The notes below the pieces were generated by a model. That model worked only from the letters and a program-made list of their open reading frames with translations. It was not told the DNA's origin and made no database searches. Made by a program: the position numbers and the translations under genes. Positions 1-6,077 of a stretch of 64,000 bases of DNA are shown one piece after another; the first letter of the stretch is position 1, and the number at the start of each line of letters is the position of its first letter. The stretch lies in the IMG/VR virus record IMGVR_UViG_3300032116_000065, positions 1 through 64,000 of that record; one strand, 5' to 3'. Source of the stretch: a virus.

Positions 1-6
1 TGTTAT

Positions 7-35
7 ATCTTACTATATGTATTCGCAAAAGTCAA
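7..35 (-). promoter_or_regulatory. Sigma-70-like promoter leading out of the window
   Basis: On the minus strand a -35 box TTGACT (30-35) and a -10 box TAAGAT (7-12) are separated by exactly 17 bases. It lies just past the 3' end of the tRNA-Met gene and fires leftward. The same -10 sequence occurs in the candidate at 9960-9988. The gene it serves lies outside the window, so only the boxes and their spacing support it. Confidence 0.5.
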
Positions 36-36
36 C

Positions 37-113
37 TGGTGGGACCACTTGGACTTGAACCAAGAATCAACAAATTATGAGTTTGCTGCATTAACCAATT
101 ATGCTATAGTCCC
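37..113 (-). tRNA. tRNA-Met (CAT)
   Basis: Complete cloverleaf on the minus strand. The acceptor stem GGGACTA pairs with TGGTCCC with one G-U pair, the T-loop is TTCAAGT, and the anticodon loop CTCATAA gives CAT. The discriminator is A and CCA is encoded. The anticodon arm resembles elongator tRNA-Met, though a lysidine-modified Ile2 (CAT) cannot be excluded. It is the last tRNA of the leftward array and is cut off from the others by two protein genes. Confidence 0.9.
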
Positions 114-118
114 TCGTT

Positions 119-769
119 CTATAATTCCACCCAATGTCTGTCTTGAGGCTCAAACTTTGTTTCATAAGAAATCGGAAAACTGATGCTGAGACGTTTTGAC
201 AAACTAATTGCACGATGATATACTTTCATAGGAATAAAGATGGCATCTCCTGGAGACATGACAACTTCAATCAGGGGGCTTTCTTCTAGATGCTCTGCGT
301 TTTTTTCTTTTACGTCACAACCCCAGATTTGGAATCTAGAGGAACCCTCAATCTGTACAATCAGATTATGCGAATTATCCCAATGTATGCCAAAACCCCT
401 GGATAAATCTTCAGCAACTGTAAAGTAAATGTGCGCATCAACGCAAGAATTAGTAAAAGTAGATTCGAGTTCTTTACAAATAGAGTTGACCTTTTTGTTC
501 ACTCTTGATGCATCAATTATGGAGCATAAATTTGTTCTCAACTCTCTTTCTAAGAGAGTTGGTGGATATGTATTGACATCCGTCAACCAACCTTGATTGT
601 TCCACGAATATTCTTCTTTGTTTATAAATTTGAGGCGTTGATGATTTACAAATGGTCTCAAATTTAATAAGTTTTCTAACTCTCGCCAAGAAAAGATATT
701 TGGAAAAGCATTGATGAAGTGACTTGGTTGCAGTTTTTCAATCTCACTTTTTACTTTAGATGCAATCAT
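119..769 (-). CDS. JmjC/cupin-like 2-oxoglutarate Fe(II) dioxygenase
   Basis: A 216-residue protein with a double-stranded beta-helix oxygenase signature: HWD at residues 129-131 supplies the first two iron ligands, and H185 in VYHRAIS the third. A GDAIFIP strand before it is typical of JmjC-like cupins (cupin_8 type). Members of this group hydroxylate proteins, including ribosomal proteins, or tRNA bases. The start codon overlaps the stop of the upstream oxygenase gene as ATGA, so the two are probably translationally coupled. Both lie between tRNA genes and share their transcript. The fold assignment rests on motifs only, and the substrate is unknown. A role on tRNA or the ribosome is a guess from the location. 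Confidence 0.75.
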   Translation of the reverse strand: MIASKVKSEIEKLQPSHFINAFPNIFSWRELENLLNLRPFVNHQRLKFINKEEYSWNNQGWLTDVNTYPPTLLERELRTNLCSIIDASRVNKKVNSICKELESTFTNSCVDAHIYFTVAEDLSRGFGIHWDNSHNLIVQIEGSSRFQIWGCDVKEKNAEHLEESPLIEVVMSPGDAIFIPMKVYHRAISLSKRLSISFPISYETKFEPQDRHWVEL

Positions 770-1338
770 ACTTGTTTTATATTAAACGATATCGATATTC
801 GAGTCAAGTCGCCATCAGATGGAAGAACATCATGAGATGTCCATGAAGGGAATATCATCATCATTCCATTAACAGGTTTATAAAAAATAGCATGATGAAA
901 AAAGTTATTCTTTTCGGACAATTTTAATGGATAATGTTTTTGTAAAAACAAGTCATCAAAAAAGCGAATGTTTCCAGTGTTCTCGTCTGTTTGAATGTAT
1001 ATCACACCTGAGAATGCACTTGATGGGTGCACATGTTTCTCGTTGTAATCACCACGTTGATTAATGTTGATCCAAATATTGTCTAGTTCTAAGCGAAGTC
1101 CATCTTCTATTTCTTTTGCAATTTTATCACATCGATGTTCTATCTCAGACTTTATGGTGCCAAAACTTTTTAAGTCTTGCACGTTTAAATCTCGACTTTG
1201 CCATCCACCACGATTTGTAAAAATTCTATTTGGATAGTTGTTATTTTTTAATTCTAAACACTCGTTTGCAATATCACTACAATTGATGTTGAGATGATCG
1301 ATCCATATAGGTGTAAAAAACCAATTCTCTCTTTTCAT
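766..1338 (-). CDS. 2OG-Fe(II) oxygenase of the TIGR02466 type
   Basis: 190 residues from an ATG preceded by GAGGT. A longer reading frame extends to 1569, but that part overlaps two tRNA genes, so the 1338 start is preferred. The C-terminal half carries the TIGR02466 hallmarks: KHVHP (H102, H104), the strand SGVIYIQ, a late histidine H169 in SWTSHDV, and R180 in TRISISFN that would bind 2-oxoglutarate. These non-haem iron enzymes are common in aquatic T4-like phages and their substrates are generally unknown. The gene follows tRNA-Cys by 12 bases and overlaps the next oxygenase gene by four. Confidence 0.85.
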   Translation of the reverse strand: MKRENWFFTPIWIDHLNINCSDIANECLELKNNNYPNRIFTNRGGWQSRDLNVQDLKSFGTIKSEIEHRCDKIAKEIEDGLRLELDNIWININQRGDYNEKHVHPSSAFSGVIYIQTDENTGNIRFFDDLFLQKHYPLKLSEKNNFFHHAIFYKPVNGMMMIFPSWTSHDVLPSDGDLTRISISFNIKQV

Positions 1339-1350
1339 AAGCACCTCAAA

Positions 1351-1425
1351 TGGAGTTGCGGACTGGACTCGCACCAGCATAAAAGAGTTTTGCAGACTCT
1401 TGCATAACTTTTCTGCCACCGCAAC
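1351..1425 (-). tRNA. tRNA-Cys (GCA)
   Basis: Acceptor GTTGCGG pairs perfectly with CCGCAAC. The anticodon arm AGAGT/ACTCT holds loop CTGCAAA (anticodon GCA). The 3' end is TCCA, so U is the discriminator and CCA is encoded. It sits two bases from the next tRNA. Confidence 0.93.
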
Positions 1426-1426
1426 G

Positions 1427-1502
1427 TGGTAGCAACGGTTGGACTCGAACCAACGATAAACTCCGTATGAAGGAGGTGCATTAGCCACTATGCTACGTTG
1501 CC
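1427..1502 (-). tRNA. tRNA-Met (CAT)
   Basis: Acceptor GGCAACG pairs with CGTTGCT with a G-U at the first pair. The T-loop is TTCGAGT, the anticodon loop TTCATAC gives CAT, the discriminator is A and CCA is encoded. The first pair of the anticodon stem is mismatched. This is the second CAT tRNA of the array. It may be a distinct Met isoacceptor or an Ile2 (CAT) tRNA. Confidence 0.85.
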
Positions 1503-1595
1503 ATTGGCGGAAGGCAGTGTAATCGAAACACATTCCCGAGGGAACCATCTGTTTAGCAAACAGCGACAAATCCTCTCTGCTTTACCTTCCTAAAC

Positions 1596-1672
1596 TGGCG
1601 ACTCGGATGGGACTTGAACCCACGACCTCATGCGTGACAGGCATGTGAACTAACCAACTGTTCTACCGAGCC
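1596..1672 (-). tRNA. tRNA-Asp (GTC)
   Basis: Acceptor GGCTCGG pairs with CCGAGTC. The anticodon loop CTGTCAC gives GTC. The T-loop is TTCAAGT. The discriminator is G and CCA is encoded. Confidence 0.93.
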
Positions 1673-1677
1673 ATGAT

Positions 1678-1754
1678 TGGTGGGACAAGATGGATTCGAA
1701 CCATCGACCTCAGTCTTATCAGGACTGTGCGCTAACCAACTGTGCCATTGTCCC
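1678..1754 (-). tRNA. tRNA-Ile (GAT)
   Basis: Acceptor GGGACAA pairs with TTGTCCC. The anticodon stem CAGTC/GACTG closes loop CTGATAA (anticodon GAT). The T-loop is canonical TTCGAAT and CCA is encoded. It lies five bases from tRNA-Asp. Confidence 0.94.
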
Positions 1755-1763
1755 GAAATAAAA

Positions 1764-1849
1764 TGGTGGGAAAGGAAGGAATCGAACCTACTCAGCCGAT
1801 GGCGCCAGATTTACAGTCTGGTGTGACTCTCCAACTTCACCGCTTGCCC
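1764..1849 (-). tRNA. tRNA-Tyr (GTA), long variable arm
   Basis: 86-base type II tRNA with an extended variable arm. The anticodon stem CCAGA/TCTGG closes loop CTGTAAA (anticodon GTA). The T-loop is TTCGATT and CCA is encoded. The acceptor stem GGGCAAG/CTTTCCC has one internal C-U mismatch. Confidence 0.92.
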
Positions 1850-1858
1850 ACATAAACT

Positions 1859-1932
1859 TGGCTGAGGAGCATGGATTCGAACCACGATAAGCAGGATCAA
1901 AACCTGCTGTCCTGCCGTTAGACGACTCCTCA
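1859..1932 (-). tRNA. tRNA-Gln (TTG)
   Basis: Acceptor TGAGGAG pairs with CTCCTCA. The anticodon stem GCAGG/CCTGC closes loop TTTTGAT (anticodon TTG). The T-loop is TTCGAAT, the discriminator G, and CCA is encoded. Confidence 0.93.
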
Positions 1933-2277
1933 ATAAAAAGTGCAGGATGAGATAACTGGGTTTGCTCGTTCTAGGCATCCGATGGAGGCAACACATTACT
2001 GCTTGCCACATCCTGCGAAAAAGTTGCTTCTCCCTGCTGGTGGTCACTTTTCATCCACTTCACAACACAGGGAGATTCTCGTATTGCCAACGACCGTTCG
2101 GTTGGACGGCAGATTTCTCTGGGCATCATTGACTCATCTGCGTTGCCGCAGTAAGGTGTTGCCAAACCACCCATGCTTGTCACAGCATTTCTTTATCGTC
2201 TGGGTCAGACTAGCCACTAACAATGGCGCGACAAGATAGCCGAAGCGTACATTGCTGCAGAGGCTTCGGGCATATTT
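1933..2277 (-). other. Structured non-coding spacer inside the tRNA array
   Basis: A 345-base interval with no convincing gene. It holds several perfect inverted repeats: an 8-bp pair GCAGGATG/CATCCTGC closing 1942-2016, TCTCCCTG/CAGGGAGA closing 2029-2075, GCAGAT/ATCTGC closing 2109-2141, and CCGAAGC/GCTTCGG closing 2240-2269. No T-loop (GTTCRA) sequence occurs, so no ordinary tRNA is hidden here. The transcript from the array promoter would cross it. It could contain one or more small structured RNAs or decayed tRNA genes. Confidence 0.5.
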
Positions 2278-2352
2278 TGGTGGAGGATGAGAGAATCGAA
2301 CTCTCAACTCTGCGATGCAAACGCAGCGTGTTCCCATTAGCACTAATCCCCC
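2278..2352 (-). tRNA. tRNA-Ala (TGC)
   Basis: Acceptor GGGGGAT pairs with ATCCTCC with one G-U. The anticodon stem CTGCG/CGCAG closes loop TTTGCAT (anticodon TGC). The T-loop is TTCGATT and CCA is encoded. Confidence 0.93.
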
Positions 2353-2513
2353 AAATAAGGTGTGGGCTACCATTCAAGGTTTGTCTTAATCCTTACCCCC
2401 ACACAGCAAGGCTGCAATCCGTTCTGCCTCATAATTCAATCAGTGCTACCGAAACGGATAAGCCCTTACACTGATAGGATGAACCCGACAGATGCATCTG
2501 CAGGTCACCAAGA
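2353..2513 (-). other. Second structured spacer in the tRNA array
   Basis: 161 bases without a tRNA or credible ORF. On the minus strand GTGTGGG pairs with CCCACAC around an inner AAGG/CCTT stem (about 2360-2405), TCAGTG pairs with CACTGA further upstream (about 2440-2476), and CAGATGCATCTG (2489-2500) is a 12-base perfect palindrome. It may be a processed spacer or an unrecognised small RNA. Confidence 0.4.
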
Positions 2514-2588
2514 TGGCTGGCGTGGTAGGGATCGAACCTACGACAGAGTGATTAACAGTCACTTGATCTACCGCTGATCTACACGCCA
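2514..2588 (-). tRNA. tRNA-Asn (GTT)
   Basis: Acceptor TGGCGTG pairs with CACGCCA. The anticodon stem AGTGA/TCACT closes loop CTGTTAA (anticodon GTT). The T-loop is TTCGATC. The discriminator is G and CCA is encoded. Confidence 0.94.
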
Positions 2589-2598
2589 AAAACTAAAC

Positions 2599-2672
2599 TG
2601 GCTTCCCGATACGGACTCGAACCGCAACCAAGAGTTTTGGAGACTCGTATGCTTCCATTACACCATCGGGAA
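2599..2672 (-). tRNA. tRNA-Trp (CCA)
   Basis: Acceptor TTCCCGA pairs with TCGGGAA. The anticodon loop CTCCAAA gives anticodon CCA. The T-loop is TTCGAGT, the discriminator is G and a 3' CCA is encoded. Confidence 0.93.
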
Positions 2673-2674
2673 AT

Positions 2675-2750
2675 TGGTGGGTCTAGCAGGACTCGAACCT
2701 GCATCAAACTGGTTAAGAGCCAGATATAATCACCGTTATACGATAGACCC
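2675..2750 (-). tRNA. tRNA-Lys (CTT)
   Basis: Acceptor GGGTCTA pairs with TAGACCC. Loop CTCTTAA gives anticodon CTT. The outer pair of the anticodon stem is a mismatch. The T-loop TTCGAGT is canonical and CCA is encoded. It directly precedes a second, highly divergent tRNA-Lys. Confidence 0.87.
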
Positions 2751-2757
2751 AAACGTA

Positions 2758-2831
2758 TGGTAGGGCTGGAGGGTAACGCTCCCTCTTTTACGGATTAAAA
2801 GTCCGTTACATCACTTTAATGTTTCAACCCC
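2758..2831 (-). tRNA. tRNA-Lys (TTT) with non-canonical D- and T-loops
   Basis: All four stems pair: acceptor GGGGTTG/CAGCCCT (with two G-U), D-stem ACAT/ATGT, anticodon stem ACGGA/TCCGT around CTTTTAA (anticodon TTT), and T-stem GAGGG/CCCTC. CCA is encoded. The D-loop is TAAAGTG without the usual GG pair, and the T-loop is AGCGTTA instead of TTCRANT. The usual D-loop/T-loop tertiary contact therefore cannot form. It could be a functional tRNA with a reduced elbow, a decoy, or a decaying gene. The intact stems and CCA argue against simple decay. Confidence 0.7.
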
Positions 2832-2853
2832 AAAAAATCATAACAAAGTAATC

Positions 2854-2928
2854 TGGTGAACCCAAGGGAATTCGAATCCCTATTCCATCCGTGAAAGGGA
2901 TGTGTCCTAACCGTTAGACGATGGGTCC
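2854..2928 (-). tRNA. tRNA-Glu (TTC)
   Basis: Acceptor GGACCCA pairs with TGGGTTC. The anticodon stem CATCC/GGATG closes loop CTTTCAC (anticodon TTC). The T-loop is TTCGAAT and CCA is encoded. Confidence 0.93.
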
Positions 2929-2934
2929 AAAAAT

Positions 2935-3009
2935 TGGTGCCTTCAGAGAGATTTGAACTCCCAACCTACTGATTACAAATCAGTTGCACTACCGTTGTGC
3001 TATGAAGGC
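2935..3009 (-). tRNA. tRNA-Thr (TGT)
   Basis: Acceptor GCCTTCA pairs with TGAAGGC. The anticodon stem ACTGA/TCAGT closes loop TTTGTAA (anticodon TGT). The T-loop is TTCAAAT and CCA is encoded. It is the promoter-proximal gene of the array. Confidence 0.94.
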
Positions 3010-3145
3010 AGAATTGATACCTGCCCCAACTCCCGCAGAATATCGTGGTCTCCCATCTCTGAATAGAGAATCAAAACCTTACCCAAGAATCATTTCAATT
3101 TTAAACAGCAAGAGCAATCGCGAAGGACGCTCAACTCATACAATC

Positions 3146-3210
3146 ATTATACCGTATGAGGTCTTACAAGTAAACTAAAAAAACTCTATAAAAATCAATA
3201 ACTTAGAAAA
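3146..3210 (-). promoter_or_regulatory. Strong promoter of the tRNA operon, with upstream element
   Basis: On the minus strand: TTTACT (3169-3174), 17-base spacer, TATAAT (3146-3151). Upstream lies an AT-rich block containing TTATTGATTTTTATAG and a T-run (about 3177-3207) that recurs at 7206-7236, 10327-10362 and, rightward, at 10360-10389. It is placed about 135 bases ahead of tRNA-Thr and is oriented to transcribe the whole array. Confidence 0.8.
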
Positions 3211-3342
3211 AGGTCGCAGTTTTCGATGCAGGGAGGGAAACAACTAGTAGCATCTTGGGACTTTGTCCTACCAAAAAAGTTTTGGGCGTCGCGAATCACG
3301 CAGAAAATTGTCAGTCTAGTATATAGTACAATTTCAAAAAAA

Positions 3343-3492
3343 TCAAGTTTCTCGAACTGCTTTCAGCAAAATCCAAACGTAAAAAAGAACAATCGCAGTT
3401 GAGATCCAGCCCCAAACAGTTCCTCTGTTTACAACAGCAAAGTAAATGTTTAGAGCCAAAACTAACAAGTCAATCAATGGTGCATACTTCAT
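3343..3492 (-). CDS. Small two-helix membrane protein
   Basis: A 49-residue frame starting at an ATG that overlaps the previous stop as ATGA. It reads as two hydrophobic segments, LIDLLVLALNIYFAVV and WISTAIVLFYVWILL, joined by a short polar turn (NRGTVW), with a basic C-terminal tail. The coupling and composition support a real gene. It is the last gene of the operon read from 5278-5306. No family is recognised. A holin, antiholin or superinfection-exclusion role is possible but unsupported. Confidence 0.65.
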   Translation of the reverse strand: MKYAPLIDLLVLALNIYFAVVNRGTVWGWISTAIVLFYVWILLKAVRET

Positions 3493-3677
3493 GCATACTC
3501 CGTTACTTTATCGAGACGCTTCATCGGGAAAGCACACTTGCCTTCTTTGCGCATTCGCACTTGATATTCTACCGTACAATCGAAACAGATGTCAAGTGTT
3601 TTACTATTCTTGACAGTTTGCAATTCAGTCTGATAGACCTTCCACTGATACTCGCTGAAACAGGATGGCTTGATCAC
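3489..3677 (-). CDS. Small conserved-type phage protein with CxxC
   Basis: 62 residues. Overlaps the upstream gene by four bases (ATGA). A single C-F-D-C knuckle near residue 31 and a later cysteine could bind a metal. The rest is charged and helix-prone. Function unknown. Confidence 0.65.
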   Translation of the reverse strand: MIKPSCFSEYQWKVYQTELQTVKNSKTLDICFDCTVEYQVRMRKEGKCAFPMKRLDKVTEYA

Positions 3678-3985
3678 AATGGCAACTCCTGTTGTGCTTC
3701 GTGAAACTTGCGTATCTGTTCGGCATTGAATTCATCAATAGCATCGGAATCTCGATCAAGAATATGACAATATTCGCCAATCAGATCTTCAAACTGAAGA
3801 AACAGTTTATCGAACTTGGCTTGATAAAGAGCCTCTATACCCAAAAGCATATTGGCAATCTTATCCTCTCGATCAACCTCGAGTGGAGCATCAAGAAGAT
3901 ACTCAGTCACAGTCCGAATGTCGCTGGTCACATTCCAGCAATTCATAATCTGTTGTTCAAAATCAAAACGATCAAACTTTTTCAT
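3674..3985 (-). CDS. Hypothetical phage protein
   Basis: 103 acidic, mostly helical residues beginning MKKFDRFDFEQQIMNCWNVT. Proteins with this opening are familiar among small genes of aquatic T4-like phages, but no function is known. It overlaps its neighbours by 14 and 4 bases in a tight early operon. Confidence 0.8.
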   Translation of the reverse strand: MKKFDRFDFEQQIMNCWNVTSDIRTVTEYLLDAPLEVDREDKIANMLLGIEALYQAKFDKLFLQFEDLIGEYCHILDRDSDAIDEFNAEQIRKFHEAQQELPL

Positions 3986-4160
3986 TGTTTACATCCTCAA
4001 AGTCAAACCACTCACAAATCTCATTCAATACTGCTTGTTCAATCTGGCTATGAATATAATGTGGTTCTGGGGTATCACTATGTTTGTGTGCACGATTCCA
4101 TCCAAGCATCACGCCATTCTCAACACACTGAGCAATTAGATTGTATTCTTTTGCTTTCAT
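3972..4160 (-). CDS. Hypothetical phage protein
   Basis: 62 residues from the ATG of MKAKEYN. A longer frame begins at 4193, but the 4160 start has GAGGT about five bases upstream and a four-base overlap with the preceding gene, so it is preferred. It contains ENGVMLGWNRA and EICEWFDF, a pattern recurring in aquatic T4-like phages. Function unknown. Confidence 0.8.
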   Translation of the reverse strand: MKAKEYNLIAQCVENGVMLGWNRAHKHSDTPEPHYIHSQIEQAVLNEICEWFDFEDVNNEKV

Positions 4161-4453
4161 TTTACAACCTCCCAGCGTGGCGTTCTGTGCCAAACGATCT
4201 TTGAATTTGTTTTTTCATACTGCTCAACCAACTGCTGCAATGTCCACACATCATCAGTCTCAACAGTATCAAGCCAATCACTGAAAGTGGCATAATCACT
4301 AGACTTCATTATTGGCAAACCGATTTCTTCTGGATAACTCCAATCGCCACCATACATGTCGATACGACCACCAGCCCAATCACTGCCATGCTCTTTGATC
4401 CAATCTATATTGATCGGACCCATGAAATTGGTACTGTAATGAATAGGCATCAC
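4157..4453 (-). CDS. Hypothetical phage protein
   Basis: 98 residues with the segment HYSTNFMGPINIDWIKEHG and a WLDTVET motif, both familiar from small genes of marine T4-like phages. Start may be M1 or M2 (three bases apart). It overlaps the genes on both sides by four bases. No catalytic motif is evident. Confidence 0.8.
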   Translation of the reverse strand: MMPIHYSTNFMGPINIDWIKEHGSDWAGGRIDMYGGDWSYPEEIGLPIMKSSDYATFSDWLDTVETDDVWTLQQLVEQYEKTNSKIVWHRTPRWEVVK

Positions 4454-4677
4454 TCGTTGCCTTCACCATAATACTTCAACACAGTCTTGAATGCATCGAT
4501 GTGTCGCTGAATCTCAGCAATGTCTTTCTTCTTGTTTGTGTCGAAGATAGCCATGCCAGTTCCAGCCTTGCGGTTCTCAAGATCAACTTCAAGATTCTCA
4601 AGAACACTCTTCATTGCACAAGTTGCGACCTTGTCAATTGTATCCCAATCAAGTTCAACTGTGATTTTCTTGTCCAT
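4450..4677 (-). CDS. Hypothetical phage protein
   Basis: 75 residues from MDKKITVELDWDT. A GGAG sits six bases upstream, so this ATG is preferred to upstream TTG/ATG options. Composition is acidic and helical with a central KKKDIAEIQRHIDAFKTVL helix. Function unknown. Confidence 0.75.
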   Translation of the reverse strand: MDKKITVELDWDTIDKVATCAMKSVLENLEVDLENRKAGTGMAIFDTNKKKDIAEIQRHIDAFKTVLKYYGEGNE

Positions 4678-4679
4678 TT

Positions 4680-4832
4680 TCATCTCCAAAAAATGCGAAT
4701 AAAGATTGGTCCGATTCGAATGTCACGATACGGATTTCCATTGTTAAATCGAACATCTGATCCAAACGACCAATAATCACTCAGTCTAACATCAATCCAA
4801 CGGTTGAATAATTTGAATTCAAATTTCACCAT
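4680..4832 (-). CDS. Small basic hypothetical protein
   Basis: 50 residues from MVKFEFKLFN, with GAGGT just upstream. It overlaps the upstream gene by 14 bases. Rich in aromatic and arginine residues (WIDVRLSDYWSFGSDVRFNN) and ends in IFWR. The frame between two convincing genes and the start signal support it. Function unknown. Confidence 0.6.
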   Translation of the reverse strand: MVKFEFKLFNRWIDVRLSDYWSFGSDVRFNNGNPYRDIRIGPIFIRIFWR

Positions 4833-5271
4833 AGACCTCAAACTCAAACTCACCATCGACAACAGTCACCTTGACCAACTTGCCATCAGCACCACCGCTT
4901 GTGCGCAGATAGTCACGACCACCATCAATCATGTATGGTCCCTTTGCGACATAATCATGCCGATAGCGACTCACAAGAACCTCACCATCATCCGTCAGCA
5001 AGCCAGTGATCGGTTCGCTGAATGCACTTTTGGCATCTGTAATCATCACACCCTGTCCTGGAACCGTGAAGATTCCAAAGTAGTGTGAGTGACCCTGTGA
5101 CAAATCAGGATTCGGTTGATAGAAAACATCAACAGGCATCTCGCTCCAACCACTATCGCGTTTGATTGCCCAGTATCCCATGTACTTGGCTTTGTACTTC
5201 TCTTCGATAATGTTGAGAGCATACTTGTGGTCAAAGTGATACGATTCAGGTGTCTTGATAAACATATTCAT
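4819..5271 (-). CDS. Hypothetical phage protein, probably leaderless
   Basis: 150 residues from MNMFIKTPESYHFDH. A frame continuing up to 5310 would run through a consensus promoter, so the 5271 start is preferred. From the promoter at 5278-5306 the predicted transcription start is the A of this ATG, and no Shine-Dalgarno is needed or clearly present. The protein is mixed alpha/beta with a GQGVMITDAKSAFSEPITG segment. No family recognised. Confidence 0.75.
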   Translation of the reverse strand: MNMFIKTPESYHFDHKYALNIIEEKYKAKYMGYWAIKRDSGWSEMPVDVFYQPNPDLSQGHSHYFGIFTVPGQGVMITDAKSAFSEPITGLLTDDGEVLVSRYRHDYVAKGPYMIDGGRDYLRTSGGADGKLVKVTVVDGEFEFEVYGEI

Positions 5272-5277
5272 ACATCC

Positions 5278-5306
5278 ATTATATACTAGCAAGAATAAAA
5301 AGTAAA
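5278..5306 (-). promoter_or_regulatory. Consensus sigma-70-like promoter
   Basis: TTTACT (5301-5306), 17-base spacer, TATAAT (5278-5283) on the minus strand. Both boxes are the same as in the tRNA promoter. Counting seven bases from the end of the -10 box places +1 at 5271, the first base of the next start codon. Confidence 0.75.
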
Positions 5307-5316
5307 GCAATTCTTG

Positions 5317-5706
5317 CTAACTAAACTCTCTTGAACAGAACGAATAACCTTCTGGATCATCCCAATCCCACTCTGGATTGAACCAGCCTTCCTTGCGACC
5401 TTCTTCGTTGTGAACCTTCACTTTGTAACCTTGTGGGTGATACTCATTTACCACCACATAACCTGGTCTGCCATAAATTTCTATCAATTCAACAAACTTA
5501 TCAAATGGAACCGTACCACCATACTCATCGTAGATAATTTTGTCAACAAGATACTCTTTCCACTTTTGCCAAGTGGTCAAACCATCATACTTGTAACCAT
5601 GGAATGAGAATGCCCAGCCATATGAATTCTTGCCGATGTGATACTTCTCATCGTATCGCTTACAGCATTCGCAAACATTTTCAACAACATAGTAATTAGT
5701 GCCCAT
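5317..5706 (-). CDS. Hypothetical phage protein with Cys cluster
   Basis: 129 residues from MGTNYYVVEN. Opens with a CECC cluster at residues 12-15 that could hold zinc together with later Cys/His. The MGTNYY start followed by a cysteine knuckle recurs in phage and bacterial hypothetical proteins. The ATG overlaps the upstream TGA (TGATG). Tryptophan- and tyrosine-rich throughout. Function unknown. Confidence 0.8.
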   Translation of the reverse strand: MGTNYYVVENVCECCKRYDEKYHIGKNSYGWAFSFHGYKYDGLTTWQKWKEYLVDKIIYDEYGGTVPFDKFVELIEIYGRPGYVVVNEYHPQGYKVKVHNEEGRKEGWFNPEWDWDDPEGYSFCSREFS

Positions 5707-6077
5707 CACACAACTCCATAAGTCTGCACAGTCTCGCGAATCCAGAACGCAGCATCTTCAGACTCAGAATCCCAAGAAGAATCTGCATTATACTGACGCA
5801 AGATTTGCTCTGTCGTTTGCAGATCATCCAAGTAGCCACGACCGAACTGCGCAAAACGATCTTGTACATCTTCGCATGCAAAGTCAGAATCCCAAGAAAA
5901 CTCTGATTGAAACGCATCGCATCCGTCACAGGAACCATATGATCCCTGCACCCAACCACGCTGTCCTTGGTATTCCACCAAAGCAACCCATGAGCCTTGC
6001 CAGTCACCAAACTCCTGGAACGCGAGCACTCGCGCACCAGCAGCCTCTAATGATTGTTGATAATCTTTCACACTCAT
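5706..6077 (-). CDS. Hypothetical phage protein
   Basis: 123 residues, beginning MSVKDYQQSLEAAGARVLAF and containing GSYGSCDGCDAFQSEF, which resembles small conserved proteins of aquatic T4-like phages. Acidic. Shares a base with each neighbour's start or stop. Function unknown. Confidence 0.8.
   Translation of the reverse strand: MSVKDYQQSLEAAGARVLAFQEFGDWQGSWVALVEYQGQRGWVQGSYGSCDGCDAFQSEFSWDSDFACEDVQDRFAQFGRGYLDDLQTTEQILRQYNADSSWDSESEDAAFWIRETVQTYGVV

Noticed and set aside
1339-1569. N-terminal extension of the oxygenase gene at 766
   Set aside because: It runs through complete tRNA-Cys and tRNA-Met genes, and the internal ATG at 1338 has a good ribosome-binding site.
1942-2016. A further tRNA gene closed by GCAGGATG/CATCCTGC
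   Set aside because: No anticodon arm with a seven-base loop, no T-loop motif and no CCA; kept only as a structured spacer.
2109-2141. Hammerhead-ribozyme-like core on the minus strand (CAGATGAG ... GAAA) inside the tRNA spacer
   Set aside because: The core needs CTGATGA; here the second base is wrong and no cleavage-site stem is evident.
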